Of a stretch of DNA of 45,254 nt, positions 25,266-33,537 are shown piece after piece. The stretch comes from Yoonia sp. (lineage in GTDB: Bacteria > Pseudomonadota > Alphaproteobacteria > Rhodobacterales > Rhodobacteraceae), in contig JAGSGF010000022.1 in NCBI GenBank assembly GCA_023955335.1, forward strand, positions 1 to 45,254, read 5' to 3'. The notes below the pieces were generated by a model. The model did not search any database. It worked only from the letters and a program-made list of their open reading frames with translations, and was not told the origin of the DNA. Made by a program: the position numbers and the translations under genes. Every line of letters starts with the position of its first letter. Position 1 is the stretch's first letter.

Positions 25266-26729
25266 CTACTTGGATGCTTTGATTTCTTTCGCGATAATCG
25301 ACACGCCTTCGGGGATCCGGCTGGACGGGATTGATGAGTATGCGAGCCTAAAATACTCGGTTGGCGGGGTTGGGCCAGCAAAAAATGGTGCGCCCGGTTC
25401 GATTAAAACGCCCTTGTCGCGCAAACGTTCAGCCAGCGCAGTTGTGTCCAATCCATCGGGGCCGCGCAGCCACACCGACGAGCCGCCATAGCTGCCTTGA
25501 CCCGCGACTGCCAGGCCCTCGGCGCTCAGTGCGGCGTCTATGACATTGCGCCGTTCGTGATATGCGCGGCTCATTCGGCGCACGAGTGCATCGTAATGCC
25601 CCAAGGATAAGTAGTAGCTGACGGTGCGTTGGATGTGCCCCGGCGGGTGGCGCAATACCGAGGCACGCAGGGCGCGGGCTTCGCGGATGAACGGCGCGGG
25701 GCCAACAAGGTAGCCCAAACGCAAGCCGGGGAAGAGCGATTTTGAGAATGAGCCGACGTAGATAACCCGCCCGTTCTGATCAAGCGATTTAAGCGAGGGC
25801 GAGGGGGCTTTGAGAAATGACATCTCAAATTCGTAGTCATCTTCGACGATCAGAAAATCATCTGCTTCGGCCTTGTCCAATAGGGCTTTGCGTCGTGCGA
25901 GCGGCATGGTGGCCGCTGTCGGGCATTGGTGGCTGGGCGTCGTGAAGACGACATCAGTGTCGTCGGGCAGCGCGTCCGGCGGCAGGCCGTCGGCGTCAAC
26001 CTGCACCTCAGAAAGCTGACAGCGCGATTGGGTCAGGATATTGCGCAAAGCTGGATAGCAGGGGTCTTCGATGGCCGCGCGGCGGCGTGAGTTCAATAAG
26101 ACTTGGGCCGACAACCACAGCGCATTTTGGGCGCCCATTGTGACCAATATCTCGGATGGGTTGGCCAGGATGCCGCGCCGGGGAAGGGTCTGGCGGGCGA
26201 TGAATTCGACCAGCTTGGGGTCGTCTCCGTCAAAGTAGTCCGCAGTGAGCGCAGAGAAATCCCGCATGCCAAGGGCTTGCAATGCACAAAGCCGCCAGTT
26301 GGCTGTGTCAAACAAGGTTGGGTCCGCTTGGCCGTAAATGAATTGGTATTTGTATTTGGCCCAATCGGTGGGTTTTTCCATGCCAAGTGACGGTGCGAAC
26401 CGCTGTCCGATAGCGCGGTTCCAATCGACGGTGTCTGTGCCCGACTGTTGGGCCGTGAAAGCGGGCGGTTCCGGTGCGTTTTCGGATACAAAATAACCCG
26501 AGCGCCCGCGTGATGTCAGGTAATCGTCAGCGACCAATTCGGTATACGAAAGGGTGACGGTAATCCGGCTCACGCCCAGATGTGCCGCCATTTTCCGGCT
26601 TGACGGCAATCGTTCCCCAGCCCGGAAACGGCCCGCTAAAATGCCTTGGGCAACCATCTGCTGGATGCGCGCTTGCAACGTGCCTTCGATGGCAGGATCA
26701 AGAAAGAATGTTTCGATGGAAATTGACAT
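25266..26729 (-). CDS. tauR: TauR, MocR/GabR-type taurine regulator
   Basis: A 487-residue MocR-family regulator. Residues 1-75 form a GntR-type winged helix (ARIQQMVAQGILAGRFRAGERLPSSRKMAAHLGVSR type; quoted part RAGERLPSSRKMAAHLG), then a linker, then an aminotransferase-like domain with the PLP Lys in YVGSFSKSLFPGLRLGY (about K330) and DDYEFEM. In R. capsulatus TauR activates tpa-tauRXYZ in response to taurine; the position between xsc and tpa, and matching repeats before all three transcription units, support the same role. The start ATG 26729 is only 3 bases from a pair of proposed operator repeats, consistent with autoregulation. Confidence 0.92.
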   Translation of the reverse strand: MSISIETFFLDPAIEGTLQARIQQMVAQGILAGRFRAGERLPSSRKMAAHLGVSRITVTLSYTELVADDYLTSRGRSGYFVSENAPEPPAFTAQQSGTDTVDWNRAIGQRFAPSLGMEKPTDWAKYKYQFIYGQADPTLFDTANWRLCALQALGMRDFSALTADYFDGDDPKLVEFIARQTLPRRGILANPSEILVTMGAQNALWLSAQVLLNSRRRAAIEDPCYPALRNILTQSRCQLSEVQVDADGLPPDALPDDTDVVFTTPSHQCPTAATMPLARRKALLDKAEADDFLIVEDDYEFEMSFLKAPSPSLKSLDQNGRVIYVGSFSKSLFPGLRLGYLVGPAPFIREARALRASVLRHPPGHIQRTVSYYLSLGHYDALVRRMSRAYHERRNVIDAALSAEGLAVAGQGSYGGSSVWLRGPDGLDTTALAERLRDKGVLIEPGAPFFAGPTPPTEYFRLAYSSIPSSRIPEGVSIIAKEIKASK

Positions 26730-26731
26730 GA

Positions 26732-26764
26732 ACTGGCCCTACTGCACAGTCAGATTGGACTTAA
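26732..26764 (+). promoter_or_regulatory. Proposed TauR operator at the tauR start
   Basis: Plus-strand ACTGGCCCTA (26732-26741) and ATTGGACTTAA (26754-26764) lie 22 bases apart, the same two words as before xsc, but inverted relative to the gene. Occupation would block tauR expression. Confidence 0.55.
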
Positions 26765-27190
26765 CAGCGCTGGAAAACAAGCCGTATGATTGACGTATGC
26801 CATGTTTTTCGACTGGTTCACTCTGCGTTTTAGGGCAATCACTTCAGATCGATCTTGTCACTTTCCGATCAAATGCCAGATGTGTCCTCACGGCCTTTTG
26901 TGGGCATGAATCCTCTCGTCTTTGGGTCGCGCACGGGTGGATGAAACCAAATTTGCGACTGCGCACGGAAAACGAGGGGGCGGCTCTCTTCGGTGTAAGG
27001 GCGCACACCAAGCACAATCGCAGGCATCGTTACGTCAACTGCAAACGGATATACGCGGGCTCTGACCGAGACGCTTGATCCCGATAGCGGCTCTGGTTTT
27101 AAATCATTGGAGGTCAACGTAAAACCCGACAATCGCGAATACGCCGCAACGTTGATATCAGAGAAAGTTTGCCAATTTTTGAAGATATGG
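26765..27190. other. Intergenic region between tauR and tpa, no gene recognised
   Basis: About 430 bases. A minus-strand frame (26869-27213) is open for 114 codons, but its ATG falls inside the tpa terminator hairpin, there is no ribosome site, and I recognise no domain. The plus-strand frame 26797-27078 has no family resemblance either. Possibly the remains of a lost gene. Confidence 0.4.
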
Positions 27191-27224
27191 AAAAGGCGGC
27201 CGAGTGCAAACATGGCCGCCTTTG
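27191..27224 (-). terminator. Terminator after tpa
   Basis: On the minus strand AAAGGCGGCC and GGCCGCCTTT pair around a 12-base loop and run into TTTT. It begins 16 bases after the tpa stop. Confidence 0.85.
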
Positions 27225-27239
27225 ACGTTTCTGTCGTGA

Positions 27240-28625
27240 TTAACCCAATACGCGTGTGATCGCTTGGTCGACTGCATCGGTGATCTGGTCGATGTCGTCG
27301 GGTGTTGCGATCAGGGATGGCGCGAACAGCAATGTGTTGTTGAAGCCCGGCAAGGATTTGTTGGTTGCCCCGATGATAACACCTTGTGCCATGCAGTCGC
27401 CCACAATTGCTGCGACGAGTTTTTCGTCAACGGGATCTTTGCTATCGCGATCAGAAACCAATTCGGCCCCTGCAAAAAGGCCCATGCCGCGCACGTCGCC
27501 GATCCATTTGTGCTTTTCCATCAGCGCGTTCAGGTTGTTTTTCAGATGCTCACCAGTCCGTACGGAGTTGCCACGCAGGTCTTCTTCTTCGATGATCTTC
27601 ATGTTCTCAATCGCCGCCGCCGGACCCGCTGTGCAGCCGCCAAAGGTGGAAATATCGCGGAAGAATGACAGTTTATCGGTGTCGTCTTGAAACTGCTCGA
27701 ACACCGCATTGGTGGTCACGCAACAAGAGATCGCCGCATAGCCGGAGGCCACGCCTTTGGCCATTGTCACGATGTCAGGTTGCACGCCAAACTGCTGGTA
27801 GCCGAACCATGTGCCTGTCCGGCCCACGCCGCAGACGACTTCATCGATGTGCAGCAGGATTTCGTATTTTTTGCAAAGCTCTTGCACGCCTTCCCAATAT
27901 CCATCTGGTGCGACAATGATACCGCCGCCAGCAGTGATAGGTTCAAGACAGAGCGACCCGATGGTGTCGGCCCCTTCGCGCAGGATCACGTCTTCGATGG
28001 CTTTGATTGACGCAGCAGCATAGGCCGCGCCGGTTGACCCATCTTGGCTGCGATACTCTAGGCAGTGCGGCACAGCGACAAAGCCCGGTGTGAATGGACC
28101 GTATTGCGCGTTGCGCTCTTCTTGGCCGCCAGCGGATAGAGTGGCGATTGTTGTGCCGTGATAGTCGCGGTCGCGGAACAGGATTTTATGCTTTTTGCCG
28201 CCATGGTGTTTGTGGCTGATCTGGCGGACCATCTTGAACGCCTTCTCATTCGCCTCGGACCCAGAGTTCGCGTAATAGACGCGGTCGAGACCTGGCATTT
28301 TGTCGATCAGCATTTCTGCGAATGTCGCGCCGGGGATCGTCCCCATGGTGCCACCGAAGAAACACATCTTGGTCACAGCGTCCGAGATCGCGTCGCCGAT
28401 CCGCTTGCGGCCGTAGCCTACGTTGACGGTCCAGACGCCGCCGGACACCGCATCGACATGCTCTTTACCTTTGATATCCCAAACGCGCAGGCCTTTGCCT
28501 TCAACGATGACCCGTGGATCAACGCCGTTTGCGTAGGGTTTATGCTGGCTAAGGTGATGCCATACGTGGGCGCGGTCGGCCTCGATGATGCCTTCGGGGT
28601 CGTTGGTGAGTGATTGAATATCCAT
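27240..28625 (-). CDS. tpa: Taurine:pyruvate aminotransferase
   Basis: A 461-residue class III PLP aminotransferase that transfers the amino group of taurine to pyruvate, giving sulfoacetaldehyde and alanine. Features: AVSGGVWTVNVGYGR near the N-terminus, YYANSGSEANEKAFKMVRQ (phosphate loop), HIDEVVCGVGRTGTWFGYQQFG, and the PLP Lys in VTMAKGVASGYAAIS (about K290). Length and the HHLSQHKPY opening match Tpa. I chose ATG 28625 with GGAGACGTCTT before it; the open frame extends 79 codons further upstream but through the promoter region. It is divergent from tauABC and ends in a strong hairpin. Alternatives within class III are unlikely given the locus. Confidence 0.95.
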   Translation of the reverse strand: MDIQSLTNDPEGIIEADRAHVWHHLSQHKPYANGVDPRVIVEGKGLRVWDIKGKEHVDAVSGGVWTVNVGYGRKRIGDAISDAVTKMCFFGGTMGTIPGATFAEMLIDKMPGLDRVYYANSGSEANEKAFKMVRQISHKHHGGKKHKILFRDRDYHGTTIATLSAGGQEERNAQYGPFTPGFVAVPHCLEYRSQDGSTGAAYAAASIKAIEDVILREGADTIGSLCLEPITAGGGIIVAPDGYWEGVQELCKKYEILLHIDEVVCGVGRTGTWFGYQQFGVQPDIVTMAKGVASGYAAISCCVTTNAVFEQFQDDTDKLSFFRDISTFGGCTAGPAAAIENMKIIEEEDLRGNSVRTGEHLKNNLNALMEKHKWIGDVRGMGLFAGAELVSDRDSKDPVDEKLVAAIVGDCMAQGVIIGATNKSLPGFNNTLLFAPSLIATPDDIDQITDAVDQAITRVLG

Positions 28626-29130
28626 AAGACGTCTCCGCAAATGTGATGAAAGGGGTGCCGTCCGAATCTTGTCAGACGCGCGATATTGTTCTGTACCCAC
28701 CTTGGTAGAGCATCGGGTGTGACCGATAGCGCCAGTTGTGATAGTTGCATATAGCCAAAACGGTGGTGCATGGGGTCTATTTATCAGGTTTTTCGATACT
28801 AACTCCCCTAAAGCTAAGGGAAATAGCCGCATCTTTCCTGTCAGGAATGGTATGCAACCCACAGGAACGACCTGATCAAAAGCGTTGACGGATGCGCCTC
28901 AATTTCATTGTCTAAACGTCGAATTGCCAGTTTGCCGAGTTTTTTGGCATTTTGGCATGATCAAGGGGGGCGCTTTGCGTAACTGCGACCTTCTGTACGA
29001 TTGTGAAGTGATGAGGGCTACCGTTCTCGGGAAGAATCATATTCACTTCATGTATGTCGAGGCAGGGACAACTTTGCCCGCGAAACAGCTCCCGCCGCTT
29101 ATGGGTGCGACCAACACGGAGACGATCAAA
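28626..29130. other. Control region between tpa and tauA
   Basis: About 500 bases shared by two divergent transcripts. It contains the proposed TauR repeats (28726-28759), a near-palindrome TTCCTGTCAGGAA at 28835-28847, and two TTTTGGCATT-like words near 28941-28957. A TTGACG at 28884 could be part of a tauA promoter. The frame open from 28885 into tauA lacks a ribosome site and is not counted as coding. Confidence 0.5.
28726..28759 (-). promoter_or_regulatory. Proposed TauR operator upstream of tpa
   Basis: Minus-strand TTTGGCTATA (28750-28759) and ACTGGCGCTAT (28726-28736) are 23 bases apart. The near repeat is 111 bases from the tpa start, almost the same distance as at xsc (107). Confidence 0.55.
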
Positions 29131-30135
29131 ATGAAAATCAAATCAGCCCTAATGGGTGCTGCCGCTGGTGTAGCAATGATGACAGGCGCGACACAGGCTA
29201 TGGCCGACGCGCACGAAATTACAGTCGCCTACTTCCTCGAGTGGCCAATGCCATTCCAGCACGCCAAAGTTATGGGCGAGTATGAAGAAGCAATGGGTGT
29301 CGCGATCAACTGGGTTTCGTTTGACACAGGCACAGCAATGTCTGCTGCTATGGCATCCGGCGACGTCCAACTGTCTGTATCACAAGGCATCCCGCCGTTC
29401 GTGGTTGCTGCCTCTGCTGGCCAAGACATTCAGGTCATCGACGTTGCTGTTTCTTACGCTGAAAACGACAACTGTGTTGTATCTTCCGGTCTGGAAATCG
29501 ACGCATCTTCCGCATCCGAATTGGCTGGCAAGAAAGTTGCTGTTCCGCTCGGCACAGCTGCGCATTACGGTTTCCTCAAGCAGATGGACCACTTTGGCGT
29601 AGACATCGCTTCTCTGGAAGTTGTTGACATGGCACCTGCTGATGGTGCTGCTGCGCTGGCTCAGTCCCAAGTGGACATGGCTTGCGGTTGGGGTGGTGCA
29701 TTGCGCCGCATGAAAGAGCACGGCAACGTGTTGCTGACGGGTGCAGAAAAAGAAGCACTGGGCATTCTGGTATTTGACGCGACGACAGCACCTGCTGGTT
29801 TTGTTGCTGAAAACGCAGAGCTGGTTGCTAAGTTCCTGGCAGTCACAGCCAAAGCAAACGCCGCTTGGAACGATGGGTCTATGACAGCCGAAATGCTGCC
29901 AGTCATCGCGACAGACGCCGGCATGGACGAAGATGCGACTGCTCAAACAATGGCGGGCTTCGTGTTCCCATCTGTTGAAGATCAGTTGTCCAACGCATGG
30001 TTGGGTGGCAACGCTGCAACATTCATGAAGGGCGTCGCAGAAGTATTCGTTGAAGCGGGTTCTATCCCGTCCGCAAACGATAGCTATGAAGGCAACGTGA
30101 ACACAGCGCCGCTGATGGACGTCAGCAACATGTAA
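29131..30135 (+). CDS. tauA: Taurine ABC transporter substrate-binding protein
   Basis: A 334-residue periplasmic binding protein. The signal peptide is MKIKSALMGAAAGVAMM through TQAMADA, cleaved near residue 24-26. The mature protein (HEITVAYFLEWPMPFQHAKV) has the NMT1/TauA-type fold, with SQGIPPFVVAASAGQDIQVID and LAGKKVAVPLGTAAHYGFL regions that build the taurine site. ATG 29131 has GGAG 11 bases upstream; the longer open frame from 28885 would lack a signal peptide. Followed by a hairpin and tauBC. Expression is probably under TauR. Confidence 0.93.
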   Translation: MKIKSALMGAAAGVAMMTGATQAMADAHEITVAYFLEWPMPFQHAKVMGEYEEAMGVAINWVSFDTGTAMSAAMASGDVQLSVSQGIPPFVVAASAGQDIQVIDVAVSYAENDNCVVSSGLEIDASSASELAGKKVAVPLGTAAHYGFLKQMDHFGVDIASLEVVDMAPADGAAALAQSQVDMACGWGGALRRMKEHGNVLLTGAEKEALGILVFDATTAPAGFVAENAELVAKFLAVTAKANAAWNDGSMTAEMLPVIATDAGMDEDATAQTMAGFVFPSVEDQLSNAWLGGNAATFMKGVAEVFVEAGSIPSANDSYEGNVNTAPLMDVSNM

Positions 30136-30155
30136 TCGCAGATCCTTTTGGATCA

Positions 30156-30183
30156 GCAGCGCGGGACTTTGGTCTCGCGCTGC
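30156..30183 (+). terminator. Hairpin between tauA and tauB
   Basis: GCAGCGCG and CGCGCTGC pair, with a further GAC/GTC above one mismatch and a TTTG loop. There is no proper T-run (ATTTTC follows after 8 bases). It probably attenuates transcription or protects tauA mRNA, so that binding protein exceeds TauBC. Confidence 0.6.
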
Positions 30184-30271
30184 ACCATCAATTTTCTTGA
30201 AAACTTTGTACCCGTGTGATGCCATTCCCGGGTCGGTGCATAGTCTTTTAGAAAATTATTGGGGCGGGGAC

Positions 30272-31072
30272 ATGTCAGGACTACAAATAGACAAACTATC
30301 GATGCGATTTGATTTGCCGAACGGGGCATCCGTTCAGGCGCTTCAAGACGTATCCATTGACCTAAAGGCGGGCGAGCTACTGTCCGTGCTTGGGCCATCA
30401 GGCTGTGGTAAAACCACCCTTTTGAACATTGTTGCAGGCTTTCTCGCCCCGACATCGGGTGAGATCACGCTGAATGGCACGCGCGTGTTTGGCCCCGGTC
30501 CAGAACGCGGCATGGTTTTCCAACAGGGTGCTCTGTTTGAGTGGATGTCCGTGCGTGAAAACGTGGGCTTTGGCCCGCGGATGAAAGGGATGGCCGAAAA
30601 GCCAAAGCGCGAGATCGTTGATCACCTTTTGAACGTGGTTGGCCTGCAGGAATTTAAGGAAAAGGCAGTTTACGAACTGTCCGGTGGTATGCAGCAGCGT
30701 GTTGCCTTGGCCCGTTGCCTTGCTAACGAGCCTGATGTCATTTTGATGGATGAACCGCTTGGTGCGCTTGACGCACTGACCCGCGAAAAGATGCAGGGTC
30801 TGGTTTTGAAGCTGTGGAAAGAGACGGGTAAGACGATCATCTTGATCACGCACTCTGTTGAAGAAGCATTGCTTCTGGGCGAACGTCTGATCGTTATGGC
30901 CCCACGTCCGGGCCGTATTCACAAGGAATACAATCTGCCGTTTGCCGAAATGGGCGTGGGTCAAGATCTGCGTGAAGTCAAAAAGCATCCCGATTTTGCG
31001 ACCGTCCGTGAAGAGATCTTGTCGATGATCTGGGATATGGAAGAAGAGATTATGGGAGGGGCCGCCAAATGA
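30272..31072 (+). CDS. tauB: Taurine ABC transporter ATP-binding protein
   Basis: A 266-residue ATPase of the nitrate/sulfonate/taurine family. Walker A GPSGCGKTT, Q-loop FQQGALFEWMSV, signature LSGGMQQRVALARCLA, Walker B VILMDEPLGALDA and the His switch LITHSVEEALLLGERL are all present, with the family ending (MAPRPGRIHKEYNL). I chose ATG 30272 with GGGGCGGGGAC before it, since the frame upstream runs through untranslated leader. Its stop overlaps the tauC start (ATGA). It powers taurine uptake with TauA and TauC. Confidence 0.94.
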   Translation: MSGLQIDKLSMRFDLPNGASVQALQDVSIDLKAGELLSVLGPSGCGKTTLLNIVAGFLAPTSGEITLNGTRVFGPGPERGMVFQQGALFEWMSVRENVGFGPRMKGMAEKPKREIVDHLLNVVGLQEFKEKAVYELSGGMQQRVALARCLANEPDVILMDEPLGALDALTREKMQGLVLKLWKETGKTIILITHSVEEALLLGERLIVMAPRPGRIHKEYNLPFAEMGVGQDLREVKKHPDFATVREEILSMIWDMEEEIMGGAAK

Positions 31073-32400
31073 CGTTGATAGCTGATCTTTGGGCCGAGCT
31101 ATACGCCGTCCTGACCACCCTTGTGGGCGCTGCCCCTTATATCATTGGGTATGTCCTGTTGATCCTGCTCTGCGGGTTCGTCTGGTCGTTCATCAAACGG
31201 ATGCTGACGCCAAAATCTGACTATAGTTCGCTAAAAACAGTGACCTTTGGCGACGAAAGCTCTGTTAGCTCTGACACAGTCGCATCTGTTGTGTCGATTG
31301 TGCTGATCTTTGTGCTTTGGGGCACGTTTACAGGGTCTAAATTCCTTCCGGGCTTTATGCATATGCCGGGCGCCTTTGAGGGGACCAGCAGCTTTGACTA
31401 TACCGTCGAAGCCAACGGTCAGTCCGATGATGCCACTGTGGCTATCACGGTGTTTCCGACAGGCGAAGACGTTGATGCCCCTGCCATTGAGGCGGGCGAA
31501 GGCTTTGCCAAGAACGACGCTCTTGCCTTGCCTGTTTACCGCTCTCAACTGCTTCGGGTAGATCGTAACGATACGTTGGGCCGCGACGCGGGTGCGCAGA
31601 TTACCGCTGTTGACGGTCAGCCGATTGCGCCTGGTGGACAGGTTGATGTGGACTTTGGAGTTGTGTCGATGACGGCCAAAGGCACGCTGAACATCAAGCC
31701 ATCAACCGGTTGGCAGATGGAGCCGATTTGGCTCCCATCACCCGAAGCCGTGTTGTCCCGCTTGGGCGAAATTGCCACATCCGGGTTCCGCAACTCGACC
31801 TTGGCTGAACACCTCGGGTTCTCGCTGTTCCGGGTGATCGTTGGGTTCTTGTTGGGTGCAATTGTTGGTATTCCGCTGGGCTATGCGATGGGCTTGTCCA
31901 ACTGGTTCCGTGGTTGGTTTGATCCGATTGTGGAATTCATGCGTCCGGTGCCGCCGCTTGCCTTGATCCCGCTTGTGATCATTTGGGCCGGTATTGGCGA
32001 GGTGGGTAAGATCATCCTGCTCTTCCTTGCCGCCTTGTGGATCATGGCTATTGCCGCCCGTTCGGGTGTGTCCGGTGTGCGTATTTCCAAGGTGCATGCG
32101 GCCTATTCGCTGGGGGCAAGCAAGTGGCAGATCATGCGTCACGTTATCATCCCCAACTCGTTGCCCGAGATTTTCACCGGGGCCCGTGTTGCGATGGGTG
32201 TGTGCTGGGGCACTGTTGTGGCCGCCGAATTGGTTGCCGCTGAAAAGGGCGCAGGCATGATGATTATGGTCGCGTCCAAGTTCCAGTCGACGGACATTGT
32301 ACTCATGGGCATCATCCTGATCGGAATCATCGGGTTTACCATCGATATGCTGATGCGCTGGGCCGAACGTTGGTTGGTGCCTTGGAAGGGCAAAGGCTAA
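31069..32400 (+). CDS. tauC: Taurine ABC transporter permease with an extra N-terminal region
   Basis: A 443-residue permease. Residues from about 217 onward are an ordinary TauC/SsuC core: WLPSPEAVLSRL, membrane segments, and the EAA loop HAAYSLGASKWQIMRHVIIP. Before it are about 215 additional residues: membrane segment 1 (about 23-40, YIIGYVLLILLCGFVWSFI), segment 2 (about 72-88, ASVVSIVLIFVLWGTF), and a soluble stretch of ~125 residues (about 90-215) with beta-rich composition that should face the periplasm. Typical TauC is about 275 residues. The ATGA overlap with tauB fixes the start. I recall longer TauC proteins in some roseobacters, but the function of the insert is not known to me. 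Confidence 0.92.
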   Translation: MTLIADLWAELYAVLTTLVGAAPYIIGYVLLILLCGFVWSFIKRMLTPKSDYSSLKTVTFGDESSVSSDTVASVVSIVLIFVLWGTFTGSKFLPGFMHMPGAFEGTSSFDYTVEANGQSDDATVAITVFPTGEDVDAPAIEAGEGFAKNDALALPVYRSQLLRVDRNDTLGRDAGAQITAVDGQPIAPGGQVDVDFGVVSMTAKGTLNIKPSTGWQMEPIWLPSPEAVLSRLGEIATSGFRNSTLAEHLGFSLFRVIVGFLLGAIVGIPLGYAMGLSNWFRGWFDPIVEFMRPVPPLALIPLVIIWAGIGEVGKIILLFLAALWIMAIAARSGVSGVRISKVHAAYSLGASKWQIMRHVIIPNSLPEIFTGARVAMGVCWGTVVAAELVAAEKGAGMMIMVASKFQSTDIVLMGIILIGIIGFTIDMLMRWAERWLVPWKGKG

Positions 32401-32453
32401 TCTTGAAAAGGGTCAGGCGGACCGTTTCCTGCCGTATTATCAAGAGTTAAAAA

Positions 32454-32488
32454 GGCGCGCCGTTTGTTTTTCGGCGCGCCAATTTTTT
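32454..32488 (+). terminator. Terminator after tauC
   Basis: GGCGCGCCG and CGGCGCGCC form a 9-bp stem with a TTTGTTTTT loop, followed by AATTTTTT. It closes the tauABC transcript 53 bases past the stop. Confidence 0.93.
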
Positions 32489-32540
32489 GTGCTACAATTT
32501 TGGCAATCGCAATTGCGCGGTTCAATGAGGAGGTATGAAA

Positions 32541-32795
32541 ATGGGTACAGAGAGTATTCTGGTGGTCCTGCTAATCGGGGGCATCGCGGGCTGGCTAGCT
32601 GGTCAAATCGTAAAAGGGTATGGATTTGGCGTGATGGGCAATATCGTTGTCGGGATCGTCGGTGCATTCGTTGCGGGGGTGATATTCCCTGTGATCGGAC
32701 TTGGATTTGGAGGCGGCCTCGTGGGTGCGATCATCCATGCGACATTGGGTGCGGTCATTGTGCTATTCCTCCTCCGGCTTGTGAAGCGCGCATAG
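32541..32795 (+). CDS. GlsB/YeaQ/YmgE-family small membrane protein
   Basis: An 84-residue protein of the transglycosylase-associated (YeaQ/YmgE) family. It has three hydrophobic segments and the family motifs GGIAGWLAGQIVKGYGFG and GNIVVGIVGAFVAG. Proteins of this family are small, glycine-rich inner-membrane proteins often raised under stress; the molecular role is not settled. GAGGAGGT precedes; it is too close to ATG 32535 but 7 bases before ATG 32541, so I chose the latter. It stands alone between the tauC terminator and the NYN gene. Confidence 0.88.
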   Translation: MGTESILVVLLIGGIAGWLAGQIVKGYGFGVMGNIVVGIVGAFVAGVIFPVIGLGFGGGLVGAIIHATLGAVIVLFLLRLVKRA

Positions 32796-32886
32796 TGCGC
32801 CGCTGACTAGAAAATGAGCAGCGGTCAACGTCGCGTTGGCCCCTTTTGCGTTGCGGGGAGATAGCCGTCCGATTACCAAACTTCCT

Positions 32887-33396
32887 ATGAATCAGTTAAG
32901 TGATCTGGCCCTGTTGGGCGTTGGTGCTGTGGCACTGCTTGCGGTTTATCTGTTGCGTGTGTTCTGGGGGTGGCGTGCTGTTGTTGCGCCGCCAGTTCCC
33001 GAGAACGCAATTATCGTGGATGGCTCGAACGTGATGCATTGGGGCGGCGATCCGTCACTGCAAGTTTTGACGGGTGTGATACATAAGATCACTGATTTGG
33101 ACCTGACCCCTGTGGTCGTATTTGACGCGAGTGTCGGGCACCGCCTTATGGGCCGTTATATGCACGGGGACGCGATGGCCAAGCTGATCGGGCTGCCAGC
33201 TGCGCATGTCTATGTGGTGCATAAGGGCGTGGTGGCCGACGAGGTGATCCTTGATCTGGCACAGACGCACGGGCTGAAGGTCGTCAGCAACGACCGCTTC
33301 CGCGACTGGTCTGTGAAGTTCCCGCTTGTGAAAACCAAAGGCCGCATGATGCGCGGCACTTGGAAAGGCGGGAATGTTGTCTGGGCGAAGCGGTAG
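32887..33396 (+). CDS. Membrane-anchored NYN-domain (PIN-like) ribonuclease
   Basis: A 169-residue protein. Residues 7-30 are a membrane anchor (LALLGVGAVALLAVYLLRVF). The rest is a Zc3h12a/NYN-type PIN-like domain: IIVDGSNVMHWGG (D45, N48), VVVFDAS (D80), VADEVILD (D118) and VVSNDRFRDW (D136), which supply the acidic metal-binding residues expected for an RNA endonuclease. The family is known in alphaproteobacteria with the same N-terminal segment; targets are unknown. It is about 90 bases after the YeaQ-like gene. Start ATG 32887 was chosen because the segment before it is not conserved-looking and has no ribosome site. Confidence 0.85.
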   Translation: MNQLSDLALLGVGAVALLAVYLLRVFWGWRAVVAPPVPENAIIVDGSNVMHWGGDPSLQVLTGVIHKITDLDLTPVVVFDASVGHRLMGRYMHGDAMAKLIGLPAAHVYVVHKGVVADEVILDLAQTHGLKVVSNDRFRDWSVKFPLVKTKGRMMRGTWKGGNVVWAKR

Positions 33397-33537
33397 GGCC
33401 GCGGCCGAGCTGGTGGGCGCAGATGACGGGTGTGGCTGGCAAATACGTGCAAAAAGCGGGCCGTGTGTTGGGTGGCCGACGTTGCAAACGCGCCCTCCGG
33501 GGGAGGTCGGTCGCGGCCCGGCGATGCCGGGCTGTAT

